From Sporodiniella umbellata (Eukaryota > Mucoromycota > Mucoromycetes > Mucorales > Rhizopodaceae): DNA of 64,000 bases. Every line of letters starts with the position of its first letter. Position 1 is the stretch's first letter. The stretch is from NCBI GenBank assembly GCA_025677835.1, contig JAIXMR010000097.1:43837-107836 (forward strand). Reading direction: 5' to 3'. Under the pieces are notes generated by a model, which was not told where the DNA came from, searched no databases, and was given only the letters and a program-made list of their open reading frames with translations. Below are positions 1 through 10,627 of this stretch, in pieces. A program made the translations under genes and the position numbers.

Positions 1-2521
1 TGCTTTTCTAATTGTTTCTTTGCTCGTGAGTGTTTGTATTTGCGGCTATAGGCACCTAAAATATTCCTCATTTGCTCAAGGTCATCCACAACTTCAATTT
101 CTTTAGATACTAGCTCTTGCAGTGTTTGTATTGTTGACTGAAGAGTAGGTTCTAATATAAGTGTGGGGAAATGAATGTCTAATATACTGTTGCAGAAGTC
201 GACAATCTATAAAATGATCATAAGTACTTGGTTAATATTGAGAAAGATGAATTTATGTTTACATTGCTACGGTTTTCTAGACTTGCTGGTTTTTCGCTCA
301 ACCAAATAACAAGCGTATTTAATATGATTGGTAACTCTGCAGCGCTAATTCGTTTTAATGACTGTTGAAGGAAAACGTCATTTCTTGGGGCCCCCACAAT
401 ATTTCTAAAGTATATTCCGAACCGCTCATCGCTCCATTCTTCTTTGTTTTCTTTAGATTTGGAACTCAACACCTTGATGAGCGTCACTAAGTCATTTTCT
501 GGAATATCTTTTACAGTTTCAAGTATAACAGGTACCAGCGACCACTCTTCTCTATCCAATACAGTTTGTACAATTCCTTTATCGAAATAGCTGCTACAAA
601 CAAAGGATTTCGACATCAAATAAAGTAATACATCTATAGGCCATAAACCGTTGCCTTTTTCAGATGAGGAAAACCGAGATATAATGCTTGATATAAAGTG
701 CTGTGATAGTTCGACTTCTTTTTTCTTTTGCTGTTCAAACCCGGACATCATCCACTGTTTGTATTGGCCTGCTTGAGCTTCAGGAGATGCTTCGGACATA
801 GAAATGTCTTCACTTTCGTCAAATAGTACTTTGACACTCACATACTCAAAGAATTTCTTGGAAAATTCTTTGTCCTCCACACCCTGTGCAAGTAATTGGG
901 ACAAAGAGTTAGACTCCAAAGTCAGCCCAGAGTTGACCTTGGAAACCCACTTGTCGTAAATTTCCTCAGACTCCTTTAACGTAGACGAAAAGGCTACGTC
1001 ACTAGTAATATTTTCCATCCCACTGCGAGAAAATCCGACATTCTCATTTGAACCAAGTTCTTCGTTTATACCCATAAAAGCTACTGTCTGTTTCATCTTT
1101 CCTAAAGCTGCTATAAGAGACACCGGTTCACTGTAATAAGGACACAGCATAACCAAAGAGCTTGTATCAACTACTTTTTTATGTGATCTTCCACTTTTTT
1201 TCGAGTTTTGAGAATCAACAGAAGAGATTGTAATTGCTAAGTGAGAGCTTGGTAGAGCAGCAATACTGTATACACAGTTCTTGTTAAACGTATTTTTTTC
1301 AGTGGTTTTGACGACTTGCTCAGCTTGAAGTGTACCATATTTAACGTCCCAGACACTAACAACATGCTCCTCATGCTTTTTGGTAATACGGGGGGCGATA
1401 AGGGCCACATAGCTATCGCCCAAAGGAGTAACTGCTGCAACATTACCTAATACTGGATCTTGAAACTTGTATCCCTTTAACGGGATATTCAGTTGCTTAA
1501 GTAGTTGACTTGCTAGTTTTTTTGAAGAGTTGTATTTGAGCTGCAGTTGCATAACAGACCATATGCCTGATTCGCTTAATACTGTCAATCGACCGTCGTT
1601 AGGGTCCAAAGTAAACCCTATAGGTTTTTCTGTCAAGTTCATGTCGATCAAAGCCAAGCTGTCCACGCTTCGACGCTCCACATTAACATAGTTGAGCTGA
1701 ACATTATACGAGTCGCTTGACTTGTTAATGGTAACGACAATAGTAGATCTAGCAGGGACTACAGAAGAAGGAATACAGCATTGGGTGTTGGATGTAACAA
1801 AAACTGTAGACCAAACAACGCGCGCGTTTTTTGGTGCTTTCTGTTTTGCAGTCAAGCGCTCGAGACCTTTTGTGTTTAGTTCTATCGATCCGTTTTCGCT
1901 GATTAAAATAACGTGAGATTGCAAAATAGGTGAGATGTGTATAGCATGAAGTCGATCTTCAAACTAAATAACCGTTCGATATTAGGTATACGCTTATAGC
2001 TATCTAGCGCTTTTGGAAGACCACTTACTGTTTTGGTGATATGATCAGCGCTGTCAGTGTCACTGTTTTTTGTATGTTTCCATAACCAGACTTTCTTTAG
2101 TTGTTCTTCTTTGGGCATATCTGGGCTAGAAGCGATAATAGCGTAGGTGTAATCGGTTGAATCAGGATCTCTTCCTCCGTCCTGATGTGTAGCAGGTCCA
2201 GCAAACGCAACACCGGGTGGCGAAATCCACGATTGTGTGCATTTTTGATCGATTGTCTATAAAAACAAAAACAAAATAACGTAAGCTAAGATGTACTGTA
2301 CATTCTTTTCTGTCTCATTTTACGTTGTAAATTTTAAATCCTTCGCCTTGTACAGTAATAGCTACATTATCAGCAATGTCAGAACGATCAGAGTCACGTC
2401 CAGCTTCCAAAACAGATTCCAAAGCGTCTATCCCCACTGTAAACAAACGACTATCGTTTTCGCCTATTTTCTTGTTAAAACGTGCGAGCGGGAAAGCTTC
2501 TTCCAACACAAATCCTGGCAT
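1..2521 (-). CDS. NOL11: NOL11-like nucleolar protein (SSU processome / rRNA transcription), 3' end cut by window edge
   Basis: Exons on the minus strand: 2324..2521, 2029..2256, 263..1963 and <1..206, with introns of 56-67 bp. Phases are consistent and give at least 777 residues. The order of conserved blocks matches animal NOL11: a beta-propeller-like N-terminal half containing VVSVWDVKYGTLQ and then SLIAALGKMKQ, and a helical C-terminal end with DIHFPTLILEP followed by LQELVSKEIEV. NOL11 and yeast Utp8-type proteins act in the nucleolus in pre-18S processing and rDNA transcription. The start is the ATG at 2521; the reading frame opens slightly upstream only through a TTG. The stop lies just outside the window, so only a few residues are probably missing. 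It follows UBA3 in the same direction with about 100 bp between them. Family assignment rests on remembered resemblance. Confidence 0.8.
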
Positions 2522-2624
2522 TATAATATGGTTCAAATAAAAAAAAAATCAAAAGCAAGAAAAAAATAGAGTTCAACAGAAATTGAGGCTTAGATTGACA
2601 TTGAAACTAAGATCCAAATTTATT

Positions 2625-4298
2625 TTATGCACTTTTCCATTTTATTTTAAGTTGAAGACTGACAGGCAAAGCAGCGTCTGTCACTGTTATGTATTCATTT
2701 TCGCTCACGAACTCGGCAAGATTCTTTTCCAAGTTGGGAATTGTCGCCTTTTGAAGCACCTTGGGCGCTTGCATGTAGATTGACTTGGTTGCTGTACGCA
2801 GACTAGGCTTTTTCAGCTGGCTATCATAAGAATGAGTATATCTTTTTTCCTCTTTTTTTTTTTTTTTTTAGCTTATTACGTGTCAGCTCTTTCAGCCAAA
2901 TAATCGATTAGCTCTTCGACTGTAATACTTTGATCTAATTCGGCTGTTTTCGACTCATTGCCGCAGACTGGACACTCTGCTTTCTTTTGGTGTTCAAAGG
3001 TATAGGTATATATGCCGCCGTCACCAGTGTACATCATGTAATTATTGAGATGAGGAGCGACAAAGGTAGCGAGTTTGTATGCTTCATTACAGCAAGATGC
3101 TAATAGGTAATGAGAATATGTTGAACCTATATGTAAAAGCTGCTTAGATCTTACCGGCAATTATTGCATTTGTAGAGGCAATAGCAGGGATGATGTTTTT
3201 GACGACACCTTGGGTTAAGGAATAGGTAACACCAGTAATGTTGAATTTTTTAGCCCTTTCTAAAGCCTGTTGGTATAGCCAGCTAATATCATCGGGACTG
3301 TCTGTATCGTATTTTTTGGTACCCCAAACACGGGGCCACTCTAGCACCGACGCCCACTCAACACAATGTTCAGGTAAGCGAGGTGTATTGGCAATTGTAC
3401 AAATAGGAAAAGTAGTCGGCTTATTAAGCATGTCTAAAGAGCACTCATAGCAAGAGGTGATGGTTGGCAGGATGATGCGCGCTTGGCCCTTAAATCCCTC
3501 TGTTCCGCCATCAATAAGAGGTCTCCAAGTATTTATCATATCATCCTCATCTACCATCTCCAGTACTTTGGCATTGATCCATCTTCGTGCATCTACAGAG
3601 TCCAAGCCGCAGATGATGAGCTGAAACTGCTTATAATAGTCGTCATCCTTATCTTGGATTTTTTCAAAATGGCTGCGATACTTGTAAGCAAGCATAAACA
3701 AATTCAAAATTTAGTGAAGCTTACGGTACTACTTTTACGCCTGGCACTCGACTCATGACAAAGTTAGCAGCAGCAATAGCTTTTGGCTTGCCGATATCTT
3801 TCTTTCTAAACAAAAACTGGCGGTTGAGGTTACTCAAATCGATAGTGTCCATATCAATGATATCAATCTGCTTAAAGCCGGTCAAAGCTAGATTTTTCAC
3901 TATTTCGCAACCTAATCCTCCTGCACCAATGACCAGTATTCTACAGTTTTCTAGTAGAGTTTTAATCTATTAAAGTTCATGAGAAATGACGTGTCAAAAG
4001 CAATGATGAAACCAAACCTCTGAAGAATCAAGTGACTTTATAAATCCTTCTTGGGTCTCATGCTCTTCGTCTTGAAGCTCACTTGCTTCAGATTGGTTGA
4101 TGTCAGAAGGCACTGCGGTCATTTCTAGTTTGTTTTGATTAGAAAGCAGGCAAAAAAGAAAAGAAAAAGAAAAAAAAGAAGGAAAAACAAAAAACAAAAA
4201 CAAAAGAAATATACACCTTCGTCACTAGGGTAGGAGGTTGTTCTTTGTCTTTTTGATTCAGGTAATGTCACAGACTCCTGTCTCTTATTTTCTTCCAT
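2625..4298 (-). CDS. UBA3: NEDD8-activating enzyme E1 catalytic subunit UBA3
   Basis: Six exons: 4217..4298, 4018..4124, 3725..3966, 3155..3672, 2880..3099, 2625..2820. UBA3 with its ULA1/APPBP1 partner adenylates NEDD8/Rub1 and passes it to UBC12 for cullin neddylation. Visible marks are the nucleotide-binding motif [25 protein letters not shown], the [16 protein letters not shown] segment, the catalytic cysteine context [16 protein letters not shown], the [19 protein letters not shown] linker, the zinc-ligand pair CPVCG late in the protein, and a C-terminal ubiquitin-fold (E2-binding) segment in the last exon. The first exon was chosen because it splices in frame to an N-terminal tail like that of human UBA3; an internal ATG at 4122 is an alternative start. 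Only 50 bp separate its ATG from the stop of the EF-hand gene upstream. Confidence 0.93.
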
Positions 4299-4348
4299 AT
4301 ATTGAATAAGAGAAGAGAAAAAAAAAAGTTGAAAAAAAAAGAGTAATT

Positions 4349-4943
4349 TTATTTTTCTTGCTCTGTACGAGAAGAAACTAGTTCTAAGTTGTTGTCATAT
4401 CCATCTATAATATAAACAAAACAGGTTATTATTGTATTTTAGTACATCCCATAGCCGTAGTATTATGCATTTACGCTTTTTAAAATCTTTCAATGTCTCT
4501 TCTGGCTCTGACAACGTTTGCATGTAGTACATTTGGTAGAAACCTGAGTACAAGAGTCTGTTTTCTTCATCAACTTCAAAAGATTCGACAATTTCTTCAA
4601 TTACAGAATCTTCAAACTAAAGAATTTAAATTATTATTCGTGCACAAAACATCTATTTAAACTTACAGCGCGACCATTAGTAGCTGTAGCAAAATCCTGA
4701 ATTTCTTTCAGATTCCACTTTCCGTCTTTATCCTACAATCATAGAGTCGTGAGTTACTGTGCAGTTTGTATAAGCGTACCAAATCAAAGTTATCGAAAAT
4801 CGCTCTAAGGATCTGTCTTGTGTCAGTAAGAGCATATAATTTCTAAATCAATTGTACATTACTTTTTCGGTCTTGGGCTTTAATTCATCCGTTTCCTCAT
4901 CAATAAGTAAGGTATAAGCATAATCTTTTTCTCCTTCTGACAT
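4349..4943 (-). CDS. Small EF-hand protein
   Basis: Five exons: 4863..4943, 4780..4842, 4667..4732, 4475..4616, 4349..4404, giving 135 residues. The middle carries one clear EF-hand: helix ILRAIFDNFDL, then loop DKDGKWNLKEIQDF with acidic residues at calcium-ligand positions. A following region (ENRLLYSGFYQMY, then KDFKKHGYD) resembles the EF-hand module found before TPRs in some plant calcium-binding proteins, but no TPR follows here. The protein is probably cytosolic; no signal or membrane segment is seen. Exons 1 and 2 only join in frame if 4843..4862 is removed. That would be a 20-nt intron with GTAATG and TTTAG ends, far shorter than its neighbours, so the 5' model is uncertain. The function is unknown. 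Confidence 0.6.
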
Positions 4944-5640
4944 TTTGATAGCAGTAATAAGACCACTGAAACTTAAATTGTTACAACATGTTTTTATATC
5001 TCAGAAAATCTTGTCAACTACGAAAGCCAAAAACCAAGTCCTTGCCCAAATCCGCTTGTCGTGGACTTTTACAATAAAAACAGTGCAAATAAATACCTGT
5101 AAACTTCTTATTAGACATTCGATAAAAACCAATACAAATTGTGAGATAGCTTTTAATAAAGCTAGAATGATCAAAGCAAACCTACGCTGTATTTACTCTG
5201 AAACCAAAAAAAGAGTAATAATAAACAAACGAAAAGAAACATAATCGCTCAGATAAAAGAAAGGTAGTAATCAAACAACTTAGGTCAGCCATACTCAACC
5301 TCGTAGTCTTAATGAAGAAATCCTTAGAGATGACCATGAAAGTATATGTTCTGCTAATTAAAGAGGGAGTAGGCAACCAGCTTTCTATAGTAACGTAAGC
5401 ACAGTATTAGATTGTGTCTAAAGGTTATCTTAGGCCGTATGTAGCTACTCTAGACAAAACTTTTTATTAATAATAACAAAAAAAAAAAAAAATACCGAAT
5501 AAGAGGAGTGTTTAATTATTATAAGGCTAACCGGGCTACAAAATTGTAGGTAGGTGACTGTTCACTGCGACACGCAAGCAAATTTAGGTAGACGCATATG
5601 AATATGCCCTTTTCTTTTTTTTTAAACAAGAATTTTAAAG
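4944..5640. other. Intergenic, shared 5' region of EF-hand gene and UMP1
   Basis: About 700 bp between two divergently transcribed genes. It is AT-rich with poly(A) runs near 5480 and 5655. A 99-codon plus-strand ORF at 4945..5244 has lysine/isoleucine-rich, low-complexity content and no recognisable motif, so I do not call it a gene. The stretch presumably holds both promoters; no specific site could be identified. Confidence 0.4.
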
Positions 5641-6297
5641 ATGGTAACGTTATTGAAAAAAAAAAAAAAACTTTGAGAAGAGCACAACATTCATTTCCAA
5701 ATAGGCCTTACGTATTGTTCCTGATGCATACCCTGAAACAGTGAAGAGTACTTTAAACACAACCCATACTGAATATGGTGGACATGACGCTTTTCGTTAT
5801 GGTACACGCTCTATCAAAACTGAGGTTTTGCCCAACCATCCCTTAGAAAGCAGGTTAAGCCAAGTAAGAAATAAAAAAGAGGGCGACAAATATATAGTAC
5901 TAGAAAAATACCTTTCATACATACTTATTTCTTAACAGTGGGAGGAAACACAATGGGAATTAAAGTTGAATTTAGCACGCCAGGCATACGGAATGCATGC
6001 TCCAGTCAAACTCATGATGGAAAGAAGTATTGTCGAAAAGGTATTACACCTTCAAGTAGAAGATAGTACAATATTGAAAATTTTATTTTAGCGCCAACGT
6101 ACACCTGCCATGCCCTCTTCAAATTTGCACTTGGACATTTTGATGGGTAAAGACGAGACAATTGACTATGAAGATTTCCTCAATGGTAAAAGAAAAAAGA
6201 CAGAAGTCAGTTTACTAAATATACTTTTATAGACCCAAGTTTATCGACCGACTCTGTGGATTTGCACGTTAGCATGGAACGTAAGCTCAAGTTGTAA
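5641..6297 (+). CDS. UMP1: Proteasome maturation factor UMP1/POMP
   Basis: Exons 5641..5643, 5705..5863, 5939..6040, 6092..6185, 6233..6297 give 140 residues; human POMP has 141. UMP1 binds half-proteasomes, helps beta-subunit incorporation and is degraded as the first substrate of the finished 20S core. Matching blocks are VLPNHPLE, YGMHAPVKLMMERS, MPSSNLHLDILMGKDETI, and YEDFLNDPS near the C-terminus. The first exon is only the ATG codon, followed at once by GTAACG; splicing to ATAG|GCC gives the expected length. The gene is convergent with the carboxylase gene, whose stop codon begins 13 bp further on, so the two 3' UTRs must overlap. Confidence 0.93.
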
Positions 6298-6309
6298 ACA
6301 AATAAACTT

Positions 6310-8780
6310 TTATTTTTCATCAACAGTACACAAAAGCGCTTTTGCGTTCACCAGCTGATTCTCTTCTACTTTCATATTGACAATACCACTCTTTCGACTG
6401 AAAATCTTGATTTCGGTTTTCATGGATTCGATTGATAAAAGAGGCGTATTTTTTTCAACTTTGGTGCCAGTGGGTGTCAACACCTTAAGAACGCGACATG
6501 GCATGGAAGTTGTATAAGACGACGCTAAATCGTAACGTTCAATACACGTATTTCCATATATATGCAAATGTACCTGAGTCATCTTCTGCAGCAGCGGATT
6601 TACTTTTAAGGCGATCTAGTTTGACAAATTCGTTTTGTTGGCCACCAATAAAATCGTGAACATAAACCGATTTATCGTTTATATCACGAATATCTTCTGC
6701 AACGTAAAAGCAGAACTGAACGCCGTTCATTTCGTATCGCAAAAGGCCTTGAGAGCCCTGTATTCCACTTGAAGTTACCTTTTGTTGACTGACCTTAGGC
6801 TCATACAAGGCGACCGCTAAGCTCAACTCTTGATCCAACTCTTCTTTTCCGTCTACCACTTGAGCCTTGAATTCATGGCGGCCTTGAACGTTTCCGACAT
6901 AATCGTACTGAACTTGTACGAGTTGACTCTGTCTTTGTAAATTGAAGCTGACACGCTTGTGACGCCACCTGACGTTTCTCCAACCCGAGGGAACGTTTTT
7001 CAAATGAATTTGTTTGATGTATCGAGTAAACCAGTCAAGCAGAAAGGCTGCTATAGTACTGGGCAAAACCTGATTTATGGAGAAAGCGGGGAACAGCTTT
7101 TCTTGCTGAATAAAGTTTGTATCAAAAGTGCCGGATTGGAAGCAAAGGTTAGTCATGATACTCAACAAGAAGGCTTGATTTGTAGTAACGCCAGCGATTA
7201 CAGTACGCTTAAGTACAGCAATCATACGTCGTACAGCTTCTGCACGCGTAGGAGCATGTACAATAATCTTTGCAATCATCGAGTCATAGTAAATTGAAAT
7301 TTCTGAGCCGTCTTGAACACCAGTATCAAACCTTACTCCTTCTAGGTCAGTAGGAGGGCTCCATTTTAGAATAGTGCCAGTTCGCGGACTAAAGTTGTCC
7401 TCTGGATCTTCAGCGCATAAACGTACTTCGATAGCATGTCCAAAGAAACGAATGTTGTTCAAAGAGCCCAAGGCACTTAGGTCAGCGCCTTGGGCTACTA
7501 AAAGCTGCAGCTCTACAAGATCCATGCCAGAGATGGCTTCGGTAATAGGATGCTCGACTTGCAAACGAGTATTGAGTTCGAGAAAATAAAAACGCTTCGT
7601 CTTTTCGTCCAAGATGAACTCTGCTGTGCCTGCACCTACGTAGCCTAGTTTGCGCCCAAGCTCCACAGCCGCTTGTGTCATTGCTTGTCGGAGAGGTCCG
7701 TCGACAGCTGGGGAAGGAGTTTCCTGATTTCTAAATTAGGAACAAATGTAATGACACATTGATACCTACTTCGACCACTTTCTGATGTCTTCTCTGAATA
7801 GAGCAATCACGTTCGTTAATATGATACACATTCCCATGCTTGTCCCCAAATATTTGGATCTATGTATGTGTCACTTAGTAATCCTATAAAGTCCCATATT
7901 GGCATCTTACTTCCACATGACGAACGCTGGTAAAATACTTTTCAATAAGCAATTTATCTGATCCAAATGCTCGAAGGGATTCTCCTTTGGCTGCTTCAAT
8001 TTCTTCTTTGAGTCTGTTTTTTTTTTTTTTTTTTTTTTTTTAGAGAACAAGCCAACATTAGTTTCTTGGGCGCGTATGTATTTTTTTTTTTTTTTAGAAA
8101 AAAATCCAATAACAAAAAAAAAAAAAAACTTACTGAGACGACTCGTATACGGCTCTCATGCCTTTGCCACCCCCACCAGCAGCTGCCTTGAGCAAAACCG
8201 GAAATTCTGTTTTCACTTATTAGTACTCTATGGCATTTTTGACTTGCTTTTGATTTACCGATTTGCTTGGCTTCTCTCTCCAGTCTTTCTACCGATTGAT
8301 CTTCGCCATGGTATCCTGGAATCAACGGAAGTGTTTTAATGTTTTTAGTAATAAACAATTTGGCTTGCATTTTGTCTCCAATCGTTCGGATCGAATCAGG
8401 GTTAGGACCAATAAAGTTGATTTTAGCCTGCATCACTCGATCAGCAAAATCCGGATTTTCTGACAAAAATCCGTAACCTGGATGAATAGCGTCAGCTCCG
8501 GATCTTTGGGCTATTTGAATTATTTTTTCAGCGTTCAAGTACGATTCTGAGGCCACTGAGGGGCCAATATGGTACGCTTCATCTGCCATTTTTACAAAGA
8601 CTGAATCTTTGTCACTTTTTTTTTTTAGTTCAGTTAGTACAGAGGCAAGACATTGCTTTATGCTTACCTATCAGAATAGACAGCTACGGTTGAAATGTTC
8701 AAGCGTTGGCAAGTTTTTATTATTCTACACGCTATTTCGCCTCGATTGGCAATAAGAACTTTATGGATTGGAGTATTCAT
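6310..8780 (-). CDS. MCCA: Methylcrotonyl-CoA carboxylase alpha (biotin) subunit
   Basis: Seven exons: 8668..8780, 8259..8614, 8134..8206, 7911..8013, 7770..7859, 6574..7723, 6310..6524; 699 residues. It starts [20 protein letters not shown], the biotin-carboxylase N-terminus. Further marks are [13 protein letters not shown], the ATP-grasp glycine loop [12 protein letters not shown], and the RRHQKVVE to ETPSP segment. The C-terminus is a biotinyl domain, with the biotin lysine in IESMKTEIK and MPCRVLKV as the domain start. Overall length and the MPC.VLKV/ESMK.E pattern fit fungal mitochondrial MCC alpha, which carboxylates 3-methylcrotonyl-CoA in leucine breakdown with a separate beta subunit. 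No clear mitochondrial presequence is seen at this ATG. One intron (8014..8133) contains long T tracts. Another acyl-CoA carboxylase alpha chain is the main alternative. Confidence 0.85.
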
Positions 8781-8906
8781 GCAGGTTAAATTTTTTTTTA
8801 GTAAAAAGAAAAAAACCAAAAAAAAAAAAAAAAAAGGGATTTTTGTGCTTTTATTTGCGCTGTGAATTACACACACTTTCCGTTTTCGATTTTTGGCTAC
8901 ACAAAA

Positions 8907-10201
8907 TTAAGCATACTAAACAGGAAGATTTAGAAAACAATTTTACGGATAGTTCTCATTACCTTTTTGACTGTAGTTCCCTCTGGAGGCTTAGTATCCA
9001 CTTTTTTTTTTCCTACATCTGCCCAGTTCGTAGAGAGACAGGTACCGTTACTCTCAACAAAACTCTTCATCATTGCTCTTTTGGTATCTGGATCTGCATC
9101 ACGGTAAATTTGTTGAAATAGGGCGTTTACAGCTGCGTCCCCAGAAGGTTTTTCTTCCTCGTCAGCCTCCACTATTTTGTTCCAATCCTTTGTCTGTCTT
9201 CTGCCTTCCGTTGTAGCTGCAGCTACAACTATAGAATTATAAGTAACAGCTCTGTAACTCAACGTTGACACTCACTTCCTAAATCGTTGTCGCTCTCTAA
9301 TGCGCCCCACATAATACCACAGATTTCTTTTTTCAGCTTGATTTCAATCTTTGTAGAAAGAACCTTATAACTAGATTCTTTAGGTATAATTTTATGAGCA
9401 AGAGGATCGAGTTCAATAGAATATGTAGATCCAGTGGGCAGCTTTACACCAAACGAGAGCTAGAGTCGTGAGACATTTGAAAAAGAATGTGAGTAGCCGT
9501 ACCTTTTTTTGCTATGTTTTGAACTTACAGAGCCTTCAAAAAAATCGACTGTCACATCCTCTTGTTTTATTTTCTTAACAAAGACCTCAATGGTAACAAA
9601 GTTTTCATTTTGAAACCATTCATGTCGGGCAGTTGCATTTGGTACAGAGTTCGTCGTTGGTTGTGGAGCAGGCTCTAACTCTTTCACTTTTTCTGTATTT
9701 TTTCTTAACCAAGTCACCAAAGTTTTTTCGTTCGGATTAAGTTTCTGAGATTCCTCGAGATGTTGTTGAGCTTTTTGGTATTGTGTTTGTCGATGCAAAA
9801 TAATTCTATCGTACGGTTTTGAGTTGTAAGAAAACGCTGGTCAGATTTACCATGTGCCCTTACCCTGTCTGTAAATGAGCTCTTGCTAATAGATTTTGCG
9901 AGTCTTGACCAAGTAATCTCAAAGCAGACTCTGAGTCTTTAAGGGCAAGCTCAAGTTTATCGATTTTTTGGTACACTGAACAACTGTAAAAAGACAAAAA
10001 CAATGGAATAGTTTTGGGTAAGTAGTCGTGTACACTTTGTTTTTATATCTACCGTTTCAACAAATACTCGGGATTATCAGGTTCTCTAATCACAAGTTGA
10101 GAGAACATATCCAAAGCTTCATCATAGTCATCGTCAAAAAAGGCATCGTTTGCTTTAGTCAAGATTTCTGCTGATTTTTTCGCTTCGTCGGGCGTAGTCA
10201 T
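8907..10201 (-). CDS. SGT1: SGT1 co-chaperone (TPR-CS-SGS)
   Basis: Six exons: 10053..10201, 9864..9983, 9529..9805, 9276..9459, 8963..9228 and a 9-nt last exon 8907..8915; 334 residues. SGT1 links HSP90 to SKP1/SCF ubiquitin ligases and to kinetochore assembly. The N-terminal third holds TPR helices ([20 protein letters not shown], later ARAHLQTG). The middle is a CS domain ([18 protein letters not shown] to [16 protein letters not shown]). The C-terminus is an SGS domain with [31 protein letters not shown] and [10 protein letters not shown]. The final mini-exon YA-stop is inferred from a 47-bp intron with good GTAATG/TTTAG ends; reading through instead gives [10 protein letters not shown] and a stop. 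It lies 126 bp upstream of the carboxylase gene. Confidence 0.9.
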
Positions 10202-10627
10202 ATTTATAGAAGAAGAAAAAAAAGAAAAAGAAATTCTGTGAGTTTTAAAGTTGTTGGGCGCGTTTAATTCTTCCACCTTACTCCTTCAAACTTCGCCTTC
10301 GTATGAAAACCAAGTTCGTGTACATACTCAATAAATCAAAACTGTAGCTCGAGTCAGGGTGTACACAGGTTCCCGTCAGTACAAAAGCTTAGAAAATCGA
10401 AACAGTTGTTAACTCGATTTGTATGGGCTATAACTTTTTTTTTATAAACATAAACAATATACTGTTGAAGCCCTCAGTCTTTATAACTATAGACAGTAAA
10501 AAAAAAAAGGAGTATTGATAGGACGTACACTACTTGGGTGTTTTTAAATAGTTTCATATATGTATGTATATAGTACAGTTAAAAAAAAAAACATGGCTTG
10601 ATAGAAAGAGGCTAGACGCTCATTGTT
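10202..10627. other. Intergenic, no gene seen
   Basis: The region between the SGT1 start and the anoctamin stop. AT-rich with A/T homopolymers around 10430-10510 and TATATGTATGTATATAG near 10557. No ORF of note on either strand. It should contain the SGT1 promoter and the anoctamin 3' UTR. Confidence 0.4.

Noticed and set aside
4945..5244. 99-codon plus-strand ORF upstream of UMP1
   Set aside because: Composition is AT-driven (Lys, Ile, Asn), it has no motif, and it lies in the region expected to hold two promoters.
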